In this document: positions 17,983-26,837 of the stretch, in pieces | Numbering within the stretch: the stretch's first letter is position 1 | Layout: each line of letters begins with the position of its first letter | Assembly: GCA_003210055.1 (NCBI GenBank) | Contig: QCNS01000007.1 | Span: 26,918-90,917, forward strand | Direction: 5' to 3' | Origin: SAR116 cluster bacterium AG-426-I14 | GTDB taxonomy: Bacteria; Pseudomonadota; Alphaproteobacteria; Puniceispirillales; Marisalimonadaceae | DNA: 64,000 nucleotides | The notes under the pieces: generated by a model | What the model saw: the letters and a program-made list of their open reading frames with translations, nothing else | The model's database searches: none | Told to the model about the DNA's origin: nothing | Position numbers and translations under genes: made by a program

Positions 17983-18582
17983 TTATAATTTTGCTGCTAC
18001 ATATTCCCAGTTTACTAAATTATCCAAGAAATTTGTTAAATAAGCTGGTCTTTTGTTTCTAAAGTCAATATAGTAAGAATGTTCCCAAACATCACATCCT
18101 AACAAAGCTGTTTGACCAAAGCAGATTGGATTAACTCCATTTTCTGTTTTAGTAATCTTTAACGTTCCATCAGTATCTTTTACTAGCCAACACCAACCTG
18201 ACCCAAATTGAGTTGCACCAGCATCTGCAAACTTATTTTTAAAATCTTCAATACTACCAAATTGATCTGTCAAAGCGTTTTCTAATTCACTTGGTATTAT
18301 GCTATTGTTAGGACCCATCATATTCCAAAATTCTTTATGGTTCCAATGTTGAGAAACATTATTAAATATACCATTTTGAGCTATTTGTGATTTGTCATAA
18401 GTTCCTTTTATTATTTCTTCTAGTGATTTATTTTCCCACTCTGTTCCTGATAAAAGTTTGTTGCCATTATCCACATAGGCTTTGTGATGAATATCATGAT
18501 GAAATTCAAGCGTTTCTTTGCTCATACCTTTATCTGATAGAGCATCATGAGAATAGGGTAGATCGGGTAATTCTAAAGTCAT
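17983..18582 (-). CDS. sodB: Fe/Mn-family superoxide dismutase
   Basis: A 199-residue superoxide dismutase. Metal ligands are seen as His28 (EFHHDIHHKAYV), the His of NHKEFWNMM, and Asp and His in DVWEHSYYIDF. The GSGWCWLV and AQNGIFNNVSQHWNH context, and a Gly/Gln pattern near the C-terminal ligand, favour the iron type. The ATG at 18582 is chosen over one 12 bases upstream because a GGAG lies 6 bases before it. It detoxifies superoxide in the cytoplasm. It is divergent from a quinone reductase gene, a plausible oxidative-stress pairing. Confidence 0.95.
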   Translation of the reverse strand: MTLELPDLPYSHDALSDKGMSKETLEFHHDIHHKAYVDNGNKLLSGTEWENKSLEEIIKGTYDKSQIAQNGIFNNVSQHWNHKEFWNMMGPNNSIIPSELENALTDQFGSIEDFKNKFADAGATQFGSGWCWLVKDTDGTLKITKTENGVNPICFGQTALLGCDVWEHSYYIDFRNKRPAYLTNFLDNLVNWEYVAAKL

Positions 18583-18588
18583 TTTTTT

Positions 18589-18592
18589 CTCC
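18589..18592 (-). promoter_or_regulatory. Ribosome binding site deciding the sodB start
   Basis: GGAG on the minus strand, 6 bases before the ATG at 18582. It lies inside the alternative upstream ATG codon context, which makes the internal ATG the better start. Confidence 0.75.
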
Positions 18593-18621
18593 ATACGTTT
18601 TTAATGTCTTGATGCATGTAT

Positions 18622-18651
18622 ATCATATATAGTCTTAAATATATATTGCAA
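18622..18651 (-). promoter_or_regulatory. Possible sigma-70 promoter for sodB
   Basis: On the minus strand, TTGCAA (18646-18651) is followed after 18 bases by TATGAT (18622-18627), about 40 bases before the sodB start. Spacing and hexamers are plausible, but such matches are common in AT-rich DNA. Confidence 0.35.
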
Positions 18652-18755
18652 AAATTATTTTTATAATCTTAAAGCTTTGAATAATAATTTATAAATTAAT
18701 TGATATTATAAGTATTTCAATTTAAAAATTATAATTGAAAATTTACGGAGATTTT

Positions 18756-19739
18756 ATGAAACAAAGGGTTGTTAAGCTTACTGATTTTGGTGCCTCTGAA
18801 AACATGGTTATTTTTGAAGCAGATATTCCAGAACCTAAAGCAGATCAAATTATTGTTAAAAATAATGCTATTGGTCTAAATTACTTAGATACTTATTTCA
18901 GAACAGGTTTATATCCATGGCCAAATGAAGATGATTTAAAAATACCTGGTTCAGAGGGTGTAGGAAATGTTTATGCAGTAGGTTCCAATGTAAAGGATTT
19001 TAGAGAAGGGGATAGGGTGTCTTATGTTACACCTGTTGGTGCATATGCTGAGTATGCAGTGGTAAATGCTTTACATGCCGTTAAAATAAAAGTTGATGTA
19101 AAAGACCATGATGTTGTTGCTAGTACTCTTAAAGGGTTAACAACACATTATCTTTTACATTTAACAATTAAGTTAAATAACAATATGACTGCTCTAGTTC
19201 ATGCTGCCGCAGGTGGAGTAGGACAACTCATGGGACAATGGGGTTCAGAAATTGGGGCTACAATGATTGGTACAGCAGGTGGTTCCGATAAAGTTGATGC
19301 AGCAAAAAAAGCTGGTTATCATCATGTGATTGATTATAAAAGTGAGGACTTTGTAAAAGAGGTTATGAAAATAACAAATAATAAAAAATGTGATGTGGTT
19401 TATGATAGTGTAGCAAAAGATGTTTTCCCTGGCTCAATGGACTGTTTAAAACCTAGAGGGTTGTGGGTTCTTTTTGGACAAGCATCTGGACCTATAACTG
19501 ATTTTAATTTAGCTTCATTGTCAGCAAAAGGATCACTTTTTGTAACAAGACCAACTTTATTCACATATATTGCAAATAGAGAAGAATATAATGATGCTTC
19601 TCATCAATTATATAGTCGAATTGCAGATGGAAGATTAAATATAGCTATTCACAAAACAATGCCTTTAGAAGAAGTTGTTGCAGCTCACAATGAACTGGAA
19701 GGAAGACAAACAAAAGGCGCAATAGTCTTTACTCTATAA
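18756..19739 (+). CDS. NADPH:quinone oxidoreductase (zeta-crystallin-like MDR)
   Basis: A 327-residue zinc-free medium-chain reductase: IGLNYLDTYFRTGLYP (the QOR signature region), IPGSEGVGNV, ALVHAAAGGVGQLMGQW (NADPH Rossmann motif, about residue 150), and VVYDSVAKDVFPGSMDCLKPRG. No structural-zinc cysteines are seen. It resembles QorA, which reduces quinones by one electron. A GGAG at 18747-18750 fixes the ATG at 18756 rather than an earlier one at 18735. It is followed 15 bases later by a glutathione transferase gene, suggesting a small detoxification operon. Confidence 0.9.
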   Translation: MKQRVVKLTDFGASENMVIFEADIPEPKADQIIVKNNAIGLNYLDTYFRTGLYPWPNEDDLKIPGSEGVGNVYAVGSNVKDFREGDRVSYVTPVGAYAEYAVVNALHAVKIKVDVKDHDVVASTLKGLTTHYLLHLTIKLNNNMTALVHAAAGGVGQLMGQWGSEIGATMIGTAGGSDKVDAAKKAGYHHVIDYKSEDFVKEVMKITNNKKCDVVYDSVAKDVFPGSMDCLKPRGLWVLFGQASGPITDFNLASLSAKGSLFVTRPTLFTYIANREEYNDASHQLYSRIADGRLNIAIHKTMPLEEVVAAHNELEGRQTKGAIVFTL

Positions 19740-19754
19740 TTTTAAGGAGAAAAA

Positions 19755-20393
19755 ATGATTGATTTATACACATGGCACACGCCAAATGGACGTAAAATTT
19801 CAATAATGTTAGAGGAAATAGGGTTGGATTATAATGTTTATCCAATAAACATTGCCAAGGATGAGCAGTTTCAAGACCATTTTTTAAAAATTTCACCAAA
19901 TAATAGAATACCCGCTATCGTTGATAAAAATAATGATAATTATGCTCTATTTGAATCTGGTGCAATTTTAATGTATTTAGCTGAAAAATCTGGAAAATTA
20001 CTTAATTTCGATAATAAAGATGAATATTATAGAACAATTGAGTGGTTAATGTGGCAAATGGGTGGTGTTGGGCCAATGTTTGGTCAAGTTCATCACTTTG
20101 TAAAATATAATAAAGGAAAGTCAGAATATTCTGAACAGAGATATTCCAAGGAAGCGAAAAGATTATATGGTGTTATGAATAAAAAACTAGGAAACCATCA
20201 ATTTGTTGCAGGAAAATCATATAGTATTGCTGATATATCTATTTGGCCTTGGACAGCTAGGTTTGATTGGCAAGAAGTTGATTTAAATGAATTTCCAAAT
20301 GTTGTTAGGTGGTACAAGGAAATGGCTGACAGGCCAGCTGTCCAAAAAGGGTGGTTAGTCCCACAAAATGATCAAGTTATTCCAATACCATAA
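19755..20393 (+). CDS. Glutathione S-transferase, nu class (YfcG/YghU-like)
   Basis: A 212-residue GST. The N-terminal thioredoxin-like domain begins with TWHTPNGRKISIMLEEIGL and contains ISPNNRIPAIVD (cis-Pro) and LFESGAILMYLAE (glutathione-binding ES pair). The helical domain has WLMWQMGGVGPMFGQVHHF and YSIADISIWPW. These match the disulfide-bond oxidoreductase class represented by E. coli YfcG, which reduces disulfides using glutathione. An AAGGAG precedes the ATG. It is cotranscribed with the quinone reductase. Confidence 0.93.
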   Translation: MIDLYTWHTPNGRKISIMLEEIGLDYNVYPINIAKDEQFQDHFLKISPNNRIPAIVDKNNDNYALFESGAILMYLAEKSGKLLNFDNKDEYYRTIEWLMWQMGGVGPMFGQVHHFVKYNKGKSEYSEQRYSKEAKRLYGVMNKKLGNHQFVAGKSYSIADISIWPWTARFDWQEVDLNEFPNVVRWYKEMADRPAVQKGWLVPQNDQVIPIP

Positions 20394-20400
20394 AGTTCGA

Positions 20401-21399
20401 ATGTTTAAAATAGCAATAGCAGGTCTTGGTTGGTGGGGAAAGGTTATAATCAATAGATTATCTAATTCCAAAAAAGTTAAAATTGTATTTTTAATTGATC
20501 CTCAGCCAGATAATGAAGCTAAAACAATAGCTAAAAGTAAAAACTTAACTATATATAACAACTTTGAAGAAGCTGTGTTGAGTTGTAAATTAGATGGTAT
20601 CATTCTTTGTACTCCAAATACACTTCATATGAAACAAACAATTTTTTGTGCAAAATATGGGATAAATGTTTATTGTGAAAAACCTCTTTCTCTTAAGCCT
20701 GTTGAAGCAAAAAAAATGATAGATGTTTGTAATCAAAATAATATTATCTTAGGAGTAGGTCATGAAAGAAGGTTTGAAAAAGGTTGGTTGAAATTAAAAG
20801 ATTTAGTTTCTTCAGAAGTTTTAGGAAAAATAATGTATGCAGAAGCCCACTTTAGTCATGATAAACTCGCAGGATTGTCAAAAGATAATTGGAGAGCAAA
20901 CCCAAAAATAGCTCCTGCAGCAGGAATGACCGCTATGGGGGTTCATCTAACAGATTTAATGATTTGGCTTTTTGGTTCGGTGGAAAAGGTCTTTGCAACA
21001 ACATCAAAAAGAATTCTAAAATTCAAAACTGGAGATGTCGTTTCTGCTACCTTGCTTCATAAAGATGGTTTAAGCTCCCAGATTACAGCAATTTTAAAAA
21101 CTCCTCATTATCAAAGAGTCACAATTTTTGGAGACAAAGGATGGGTAGAGCTTATTGATAGTTCTCATCCAGACACACCAGGTCCGTCAGAATTAATACT
21201 TAGAATGAATAATGGTAAAATTAAAAAAACTAACTTGAATTGGACTGATACTGTCTCTGCGAATATTAATAACTTTATAAATGCCGTACAAAGAAAAAAA
21301 GAATATATTTTTACAGATGAAGAAAAGTTTCAGAATGTAGCTGTTCTTGATGCAATAAATAAATCTAGTTTAAAAAGAAAAGTGATAAATATAAAATAA
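20401..21399 (+). CDS. Gfo/Idh/MocA family oxidoreductase
   Basis: A 332-residue NAD(P)-dependent dehydrogenase: Rossmann motif AIAGLGWWGK at residues 4-13, and the EKPLSL motif near residue 98, whose Lys is catalytic in the family, followed by the C-terminal alpha/beta dimerisation domain (GAVHLTDLM-like segment AMGVHLTDLMIWLFG). The frame is open upstream to 20368, but that would overlap the GST gene, so the ATG at 20401 is used. Members oxidise a hydroxyl of a sugar or polyol; the substrate is unknown. It directly precedes holB (5-base gap), an unusual neighbour. Confidence 0.85.
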   Translation: MFKIAIAGLGWWGKVIINRLSNSKKVKIVFLIDPQPDNEAKTIAKSKNLTIYNNFEEAVLSCKLDGIILCTPNTLHMKQTIFCAKYGINVYCEKPLSLKPVEAKKMIDVCNQNNIILGVGHERRFEKGWLKLKDLVSSEVLGKIMYAEAHFSHDKLAGLSKDNWRANPKIAPAAGMTAMGVHLTDLMIWLFGSVEKVFATTSKRILKFKTGDVVSATLLHKDGLSSQITAILKTPHYQRVTIFGDKGWVELIDSSHPDTPGPSELILRMNNGKIKKTNLNWTDTVSANINNFINAVQRKKEYIFTDEEKFQNVAVLDAINKSSLKRKVINIK

Positions 21400-21404
21400 C
21401 TATT

Positions 21405-22424
21405 ATGTCTGATGACTTTATTTTTGATGAAGAATTAAGCTCTAATATTGCTAATTTAATAGTTAAACACTCTAGTGCATCTTTTTTGTTTTATGGAATT
21501 GAGGGAATTGGTAAAAAATCAATGGCTTCGATTATTACAAACAACCTATTAAATTTACATGAAAATAATTTTAATGAAATTAGTTCAAACCCTTTGAAAC
21601 TAATAAAAAATATTCGGTATAATTCAAAAGAAGAAAATCTTTTTTTCAATAATACACATCCTGATTATTATCTTTTGGTAAGTGAAGAACATAAAAAAAT
21701 ATCAGTTGATGAAACTAGAAAGTTAAACCATTTTTTTCATAATACAAAAAGCATCTCAAATGTAAAAGTAGTGATTATTGATGGAATTGAAGATCTTACT
21801 CTTAGTGCAACCAATATGATTTTAAAGTTATTAGAAGAGCCTCCAGAAAAAACGTATATCTTTATTATTTCTAACAAACAATCCAATTTATTGAAAACTG
21901 TTAACTCAAGGTTATTTAAGTTTTATTTCAAACCATTAAAAAAAGATGAATTTCTTCGTATTCTATCAAATTTTAAAAATTTCAATCTTTCGTCTGATGA
22001 AATAGAACTTGCTTGTGACATTTACTGTTGTAGTCCTGGATTAGCTAAAAAATATTATGATAAAAATTTATACAGTAATTATCTAAATTGTTTGGATTAT
22101 TTTGTTAAATCTTTAAAAGATAAAAACTTTGAAGGAGTCTATGATTTTATTAAATCGAAAGATAATTTAAAAGATGAGTACAATTTAGTTAGAATAATTA
22201 ATAGAATTGTTAAAAATTTATTAATTTTTGAATCTGAGAAAACTCTATTAGATGGTATAACAAATCATGAAAAAAAATTGATAACATCCATGTCACAAAA
22301 TGATAAATGCGATAATTTATATGAAAAGTATGTTAATTTGCAAAAAGATTTGTATCATTCCGAACAACTAAATGTGAATAAATTTGATATTATCGATAAT
22401 TTCATTAAAAGTTTAAATTATTAA
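21405..22424 (+). CDS. holB: DNA polymerase III subunit delta'
   Basis: A 339-residue clamp-loader subunit of the AAA+ type. It has a Walker A-like FYGIEGIGKKSMA (about residues 28-38), VVIIDGIEDLTLSATNMILKLLEEPPEKTYIFI (the Walker B region and the conserved LLEEPP motif) and SRLFKF as the sensor 1/arginine area. It helps load the sliding clamp during replication. It precedes metG, tatD and an MBL hydrolase, an order widespread in Alphaproteobacteria, where tmk usually stands first; tmk is not seen here. Confidence 0.9.
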   Translation: MSDDFIFDEELSSNIANLIVKHSSASFLFYGIEGIGKKSMASIITNNLLNLHENNFNEISSNPLKLIKNIRYNSKEENLFFNNTHPDYYLLVSEEHKKISVDETRKLNHFFHNTKSISNVKVVIIDGIEDLTLSATNMILKLLEEPPEKTYIFIISNKQSNLLKTVNSRLFKFYFKPLKKDEFLRILSNFKNFNLSSDEIELACDIYCCSPGLAKKYYDKNLYSNYLNCLDYFVKSLKDKNFEGVYDFIKSKDNLKDEYNLVRIINRIVKNLLIFESEKTLLDGITNHEKKLITSMSQNDKCDNLYEKYVNLQKDLYHSEQLNVNKFDIIDNFIKSLNY

Positions 22425-22427
22425 TTT

Positions 22428-23939
22428 ATGAAGAATTTTTATATAACCACACCTATTTATTATGTTAATGATGTTCCGCATATAGGTCATGCATATACTA
22501 GTTTAGCCTGTGATGTTATCTCAAGGTTTAAGAGGCTTGATGGATATGATGTATTTTTTTTAACTGGTACAGATGAGCATGGGCAAAAGGTTGAAAAAGC
22601 AGCAAAAAACAAAGATATAAAACCAATTGATTTTGTAAATAATGTTTCTTCAAATTTTAGAAATTTATCAAAGACACTTAATTTATCTAATAATGATTTT
22701 ATAAGAACGACAGAACAAAGACATTTAGAGAGTTGTCAGAAATTATGGAAAAAGCTTTTAGAATCTGGGAATATTTATCTAGATAAATACTCTGGGTGGT
22801 ATTCTGTAAGAGATGAAGCTTTTTTTGGCGAAAATGAAATTCAAAATGGATTAGCACCGACTGGTGCGAAAGTAGAGTGGGTTGAAGAGCCTTCATACTT
22901 TTTCAAACTATCAGACTGGCAAGATAGATTGTTAGCTTTTTATAGAGAGAATGAAGGTTTCATTCTTCCAAAAACTAGACGAAATGAAGTTATAAGTTTT
23001 GTCGAGGGAGGTTTAAAAGATTTGTCGATAAGTAGAACAAGTTTTAATTGGGGTGTAAAGGTTCCTAATGATGAAAATCATATCATGTATGTATGGTTGG
23101 ATGCACTTACTAATTACATCACTGCAGCAAATTATAATTCAAATAATAATGATTTTTCTAAACTATGGCCAGCAGATATTCATATGGTTGGTAAAGATAT
23201 ACTTAGATTTCATGCTGTTTATTGGCCTGCTTTTTTGATGGCAGCTGATTTACCATTACCAAAGCGAATTTTTGCTCATGGTTGGTGGACAAATGAAGGC
23301 GAAAAAATATCAAAATCTGTAGGTAATGTGATTGACCCAATAACAATAATAAATGATTTTGGTCTAGACCAAATTAGATACTTTTTAATAAGAGAAGTTC
23401 CTTTTGGAAATGACGGAGATTTCTCAAAAAATCAATTAATTTTGAGAATAAATAGTGATTTAGCAAATAACTTAGGTAATTTGTATCAACGAGTTATTTC
23501 ATTTTCCTTTAAATTTTGTAATCAGATGGTTCCTAATCATAACAACAATATTCAAGATGAAGATCTCAAAGTTATCGAGCTTTTTTCTAAAAGTATTAAT
23601 ATCTTGAAAAAACAAATTGATGAACAAAAATTAGATGAATGCATAAAATTAATTTGGAAGAACATTACTGAGGCAAATAAATATATTGATACACAAGCTC
23701 CTTGGAGCTTAAAGGATAAGAACCCGGAAAGAATGAGTGTTATACTTTATACTTTAATAGAATTCTTGAGGCAAGCTGGTATAATGTTACAACCTTTTAT
23801 ACCTGATACTGCAGAAAAAATTCTTGATAGTTTGTCTATTAATATAAATAAAAGAACTTTCGAGAATATAGATGATAGAATTAGTCCTAATATTGTGATA
23901 AATAAACCTGAAGTTCTCTTCCCAAGAATTGATAATTAA
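22428..23939 (+). CDS. metG: Methionine--tRNA ligase
   Basis: A 503-residue class I aminoacyl-tRNA synthetase. HIGH-type motif PHIGHAYTSL (about residue 19), FLTGTDEHGQK, the methionine pocket segment VWLDALTNYITA, and KMSKS-type motif EKISKSVGNV (about residue 294). The insert YSGWYSVRDEAFFGENEI lacks the CxxC zinc knuckles of the longer type, as in the zinc-free MetG form. The C-terminus ends after the anticodon domain with no tRNA-binding extension. It charges initiator and elongator tRNA-Met. 3 bases separate it from holB. Confidence 0.96.
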   Translation: MKNFYITTPIYYVNDVPHIGHAYTSLACDVISRFKRLDGYDVFFLTGTDEHGQKVEKAAKNKDIKPIDFVNNVSSNFRNLSKTLNLSNNDFIRTTEQRHLESCQKLWKKLLESGNIYLDKYSGWYSVRDEAFFGENEIQNGLAPTGAKVEWVEEPSYFFKLSDWQDRLLAFYRENEGFILPKTRRNEVISFVEGGLKDLSISRTSFNWGVKVPNDENHIMYVWLDALTNYITAANYNSNNNDFSKLWPADIHMVGKDILRFHAVYWPAFLMAADLPLPKRIFAHGWWTNEGEKISKSVGNVIDPITIINDFGLDQIRYFLIREVPFGNDGDFSKNQLILRINSDLANNLGNLYQRVISFSFKFCNQMVPNHNNNIQDEDLKVIELFSKSINILKKQIDEQKLDECIKLIWKNITEANKYIDTQAPWSLKDKNPERMSVILYTLIEFLRQAGIMLQPFIPDTAEKILDSLSININKRTFENIDDRISPNIVINKPEVLFPRIDN

Positions 23940-23940
23940 C

Positions 23941-24750
23941 ATGACTGAAGTAAAGCTAATAGATACTCATGCACATTTAGATTTCCCAGAATTATGTCCT
24001 AGAATTACAGATGTTCTAAGTGATGCAAAAAAAAATAAAGTTACTGATGTTGTTACTATATCCACTCATTTAGATAAAATTAATACAATTATTGATTTAT
24101 CAAAACAATATTCAGAAATTTTTTTTACTGTAGGAGTCCATCCTAATAATGCGCATAAAGATTCCAATTATAAAAATGGTAATATGATGATCGATATTTC
24201 TAAAAATAATAAATGCGTAGGAATAGGTGAGGGTGGGCTTGATTATTTTTATTCTATGGAATTTGTCGATTACCAAAAAGAATCGTTTATAACCCAAATA
24301 AATGTAGCAAGAGATACAAAATTACCACTGATTATTCATTCTAGAAATGCTGATAAAGATATGATCGATATTTTAACCAGTGAATTTAAGAACGGTTCCT
24401 TCAAGGCTATTTTGCATTGTTTTAGTTCTGGATCAGAACTTGCTAAATGCGGTTTAGACTTGAATTTTTTTATATCTTTTTCTGGTATAGTTACTTTTAA
24501 TTCTGCAAAACAGATTCAGGAAATAGCCAAAGATGTACCTCTTGATAAAATTTTAATTGAAACGGACTCACCTTATTTGTCACCTTCTCCATATAGAGGA
24601 TCAATTAATGAACCTAAAAATTGTTTTTATACTGCAAAATTTATATCTGAATTAAAAAATATAGAGTTTGAAGAATTCGCAGAAAACACATATAGAAACT
24701 CTTTAAATATTTATCAAAAAATTAGACAATGGAAAACAAATGAAAATTAA
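23941..24750 (+). CDS. tatD: TatD family metal-dependent hydrolase
   Basis: A 269-residue TIM-barrel hydrolase with all ligand motifs: DTHAHLDFPE (HxH), GEGGLDYFYS (Glu), IIHSRNADKD (His), LHCFSSG (His) and ETDSPYLSPSPYRG (Asp). Family members are metal-dependent DNases involved in 3'-end processing and repair. The ATG at 23941 is preferred over an in-frame TTG that would overlap metG. It overlaps the MBL gene by 11 bases, so the holB-metG-tatD-MBL block is one transcription unit. Confidence 0.92.
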   Translation: MTEVKLIDTHAHLDFPELCPRITDVLSDAKKNKVTDVVTISTHLDKINTIIDLSKQYSEIFFTVGVHPNNAHKDSNYKNGNMMIDISKNNKCVGIGEGGLDYFYSMEFVDYQKESFITQINVARDTKLPLIIHSRNADKDMIDILTSEFKNGSFKAILHCFSSGSELAKCGLDLNFFISFSGIVTFNSAKQIQEIAKDVPLDKILIETDSPYLSPSPYRGSINEPKNCFYTAKFISELKNIEFEEFAENTYRNSLNIYQKIRQWKTNEN

Positions 24751-25516
24751 TGTTTTGGGCACAGGTACTTCCGTAGGTATTCCATCAATTGGTAAACTAG
24801 GTTGGGGGAAATGTAATCCTGATAATCCAAAAAATAGGCGTCAAAGATGTGCAATTACAGTTGAAAATAATAATACACGAGTTCTCGTAGATGCTGGCCC
24901 AGATATAAAAAATCAATTATGGGATAATAATATTGATAAAATTGACTCACTTTTAATAACACATGAGCATTCTGATCATGTATCTGGTCTTGATGAATTG
25001 AGACCTTTTTATTTTACTACACGACAAAAAATTGATGTTTTTACTCACAAAAGAACCGCCTCATTCATTAAAAAGCGTTTTGATTATTTATTTACTAAAA
25101 GTTCAAACTCACAATCTTACTTTGAGCCTCCTTTGAAAATGAATATTATTAATTTTTATGAAGAATTTGTAATAGGAAATATAAATATTAAGACAATTAA
25201 ACAAGACCATGGAGTAATGAGCACTCTTGGGTATATATTTAATAATAAATTTGCTTATTGTACTGATGTTGTAAATTTCCCTAAAAAAAGTTTTGATTTG
25301 TTATATGATCTTGATGTTTTAATTATAACTGGATTAAGAAAAAATCCTCATATTGCTCATGCTCATTTTGATATGACATTTAAGTGGATTGAGGAATTAA
25401 AACCTAAATTTACCTACTTAACCCATTTTAGCCCAGACAGTGACCATGAAGAAGTTTTAAAGTTATGCCCAATGAATGTTGAGCCAGCTTACGATGGTTT
25501 AATAATAAATATATAA
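24740..25516 (+). CDS. MBL-fold metallohydrolase (PhnP-like)
   Basis: A 258-residue metallo-beta-lactamase-fold hydrolase. The metal motif is THEHSDHVSGLDELRPF (HxHxDH, about residue 75), with further ligands in KQDHGVM, CTDVVNF (Asp) and AHAHFDMTF / YLTHFS near the C-terminus. The early GTGTSVGIPS and the CNPDNPKNRRQRC segment, with Cys residues that could bind a structural zinc, resemble PhnP/cyclic-phosphodiesterase relatives. This gene regularly follows tatD in Alphaproteobacteria. The substrate is probably a phosphodiester (inference from family). Confidence 0.87.
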   Translation: MKINVLGTGTSVGIPSIGKLGWGKCNPDNPKNRRQRCAITVENNNTRVLVDAGPDIKNQLWDNNIDKIDSLLITHEHSDHVSGLDELRPFYFTTRQKIDVFTHKRTASFIKKRFDYLFTKSSNSQSYFEPPLKMNIINFYEEFVIGNINIKTIKQDHGVMSTLGYIFNNKFAYCTDVVNFPKKSFDLLYDLDVLIITGLRKNPHIAHAHFDMTFKWIEELKPKFTYLTHFSPDSDHEEVLKLCPMNVEPAYDGLIINI

Positions 25517-25614
25517 ATAAATTACATAATATATATTATGCGACAAAGAACTAAATAATTATTTTATAACATATACATATCGCCTATTTCACTTTGATAT
25601 TAAATTAGAAGTAT

Positions 25615-25642
25615 AACTGTCTAATATAATAATTAGACAGTT
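25615..25642. terminator. Inverted repeat between convergent genes, probable terminator
   Basis: A perfect 11-bp inverted repeat, AACTGTCTAAT (25615-25625) and ATTAGACAGTT (25632-25642), with a 6-base loop. It lies between the ends of the MBL gene and the lipoprotein gene. There is no long T run on either side, so it may act weakly in both directions. The rest of the 167-base gap shows nothing else. Confidence 0.5.
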
Positions 25643-25683
25643 TCCTATTAAATAAAAAATATATGAAATGATTTATAATTTAA

Positions 25684-25899
25684 TTAGAACCAGCTAAACG
25701 GATTCCACCATGTGGCATCAGAATCTTCATCCTTTGTTTCTTCAACTTTTTTACTTTCATCAGTTGCGCCAATTTGCATCCAACTTGGAACAAGAGAATT
25801 GTAATCAGATTTATCATAAATAAATTCACCCTTTGATGAACAATTTGATAATAATGATATCGATAGTATAGTTAGAATTAAAATAAATTTTTTTTTCAT
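25684..25899 (-). CDS. Small lipoprotein, 71 aa
   Basis: A short secreted lipoprotein. Residues 1-20 form a lipoprotein signal (KKK, a hydrophobic core, and a lipobox LLSNC), so it is predicted to be cleaved before Cys20 and lipid-anchored. The mature part is acidic (EETKDEDSD) and ends in the aromatic WWNPFSWF. A GGAG lies 7-8 bases before the ATG, supporting translation. It lies 60 bases after the PhyH gene on the same strand. Function unknown; the aromatic tail could contact membrane or partner protein (inference). Confidence 0.75.
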   Translation of the reverse strand: MKKKFILILTILSISLLSNCSSKGEFIYDKSDYNSLVPSWMQIGATDESKKVEETKDEDSDATWWNPFSWF

Positions 25900-25959
25900 T
25901 GCTAAGCTCCTTGATACAAGTATTAAACATAGTTTATTGATTTATTGCAATTTTATTAT

Positions 25960-26832
25960 TTAAGTATAATGAGTGAATGGGAAATCTTTAGGTCTTTGCA
26001 ACCAATTATCCTTACAATATTCAGTGTTTCTACTAAAAAAATGTAATACATACGCATTTCTAGACAAGTTTGACGTATTTTTTGAACTTTTATGAGCCAA
26101 TGAACCATGAAAAAGAATAATAGAACCTTTTTTTGCACACAAAGGATACTTTTGTCCATCAACCCAATCTTTTTTATTTAAAGTTTCTCTGATAATTTGA
26201 CCTTTAACATGTTTTACTCTTTTTCTTATATTTTCAACATGAGAGCCAGGTATTACATAAAGACATCCATTGTTTTCATTTGCATCATCTATGGCAGTCC
26301 ATATTGCTGTACAGCTCAATGGTTTTGTTAACAAATAAGTTGAGTCTTGATGCCATAAATACTCTCCACCAATAAAAGGTTGTTTAAATATATAAGATGA
26401 TTGGCTAAGAGTGGGGTTTTTAAGATTAATAATATCAAGTAAATTCTTAAATTTTTTGTTATAAGAAAATTTTTTAAACACTTTATCTAAATCATGCAAA
26501 CAATGCCCTAACTTACTGATACAATTTATTTTTTTATCTATAAAATTACCATTTTTATCTATCATTTCATCTTCATAGAAGTAGTTAATCTTATAAGCAG
26601 ATGATAAAAAATTATTATCAGAATGGTGATTATTTTTTTTTAGTGAAAACCCTATTGTTTTTAAAGATTTATCTTCTTCTACTAGCCGTTCAGCTCTTTT
26701 TTTCATTTCCTGACATTGAATCAAGCTAAATACATTTTCTACAACAAGAAAACCATAAGCTTTATAATATTTCTGCGCATTTTCAGGTTCTTCTAATACC
26801 TGATTGTAGGTAAATGTACTTTCTAATTTCAT
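25960..26832 (-). CDS. Phytanoyl-CoA dioxygenase (PhyH) family protein
   Basis: A 290-residue Fe(II)/2-oxoglutarate-dependent oxygenase. The facial triad is visible as HxD in YLWHQDSTYLL (about residue 153) and the distal His in FHGSLAHKSSKN (about residue 245), followed by the 2-oxoglutarate-binding Arg in LSRNAYVLHF. Family members hydroxylate a small molecule or cleave C-N/C-P type bonds by hydroxylation. The N-terminal YGFLVVENVFS is typical. It lies 5 bases after the cupin gene and is probably cotranscribed with it. The substrate is unknown. Confidence 0.9.
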   Translation of the reverse strand: MKLESTFTYNQVLEEPENAQKYYKAYGFLVVENVFSLIQCQEMKKRAERLVEEDKSLKTIGFSLKKNNHHSDNNFLSSAYKINYFYEDEMIDKNGNFIDKKINCISKLGHCLHDLDKVFKKFSYNKKFKNLLDIINLKNPTLSQSSYIFKQPFIGGEYLWHQDSTYLLTKPLSCTAIWTAIDDANENNGCLYVIPGSHVENIRKRVKHVKGQIIRETLNKKDWVDGQKYPLCAKKGSIILFHGSLAHKSSKNTSNLSRNAYVLHFFSRNTEYCKDNWLQRPKDFPFTHYT

Positions 26833-26837
26833 ACAAT

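Noticed and set aside
20368..20400. Longer N-terminus for the Gfo/Idh/MocA protein
   Set aside because: It would overlap the GST gene and place extra residues before the Rossmann strand that normally starts these proteins.
25517..25683. Possible small RNA in the intergenic region
   Set aside because: Only one hairpin is present, best explained as a terminator between convergent genes.
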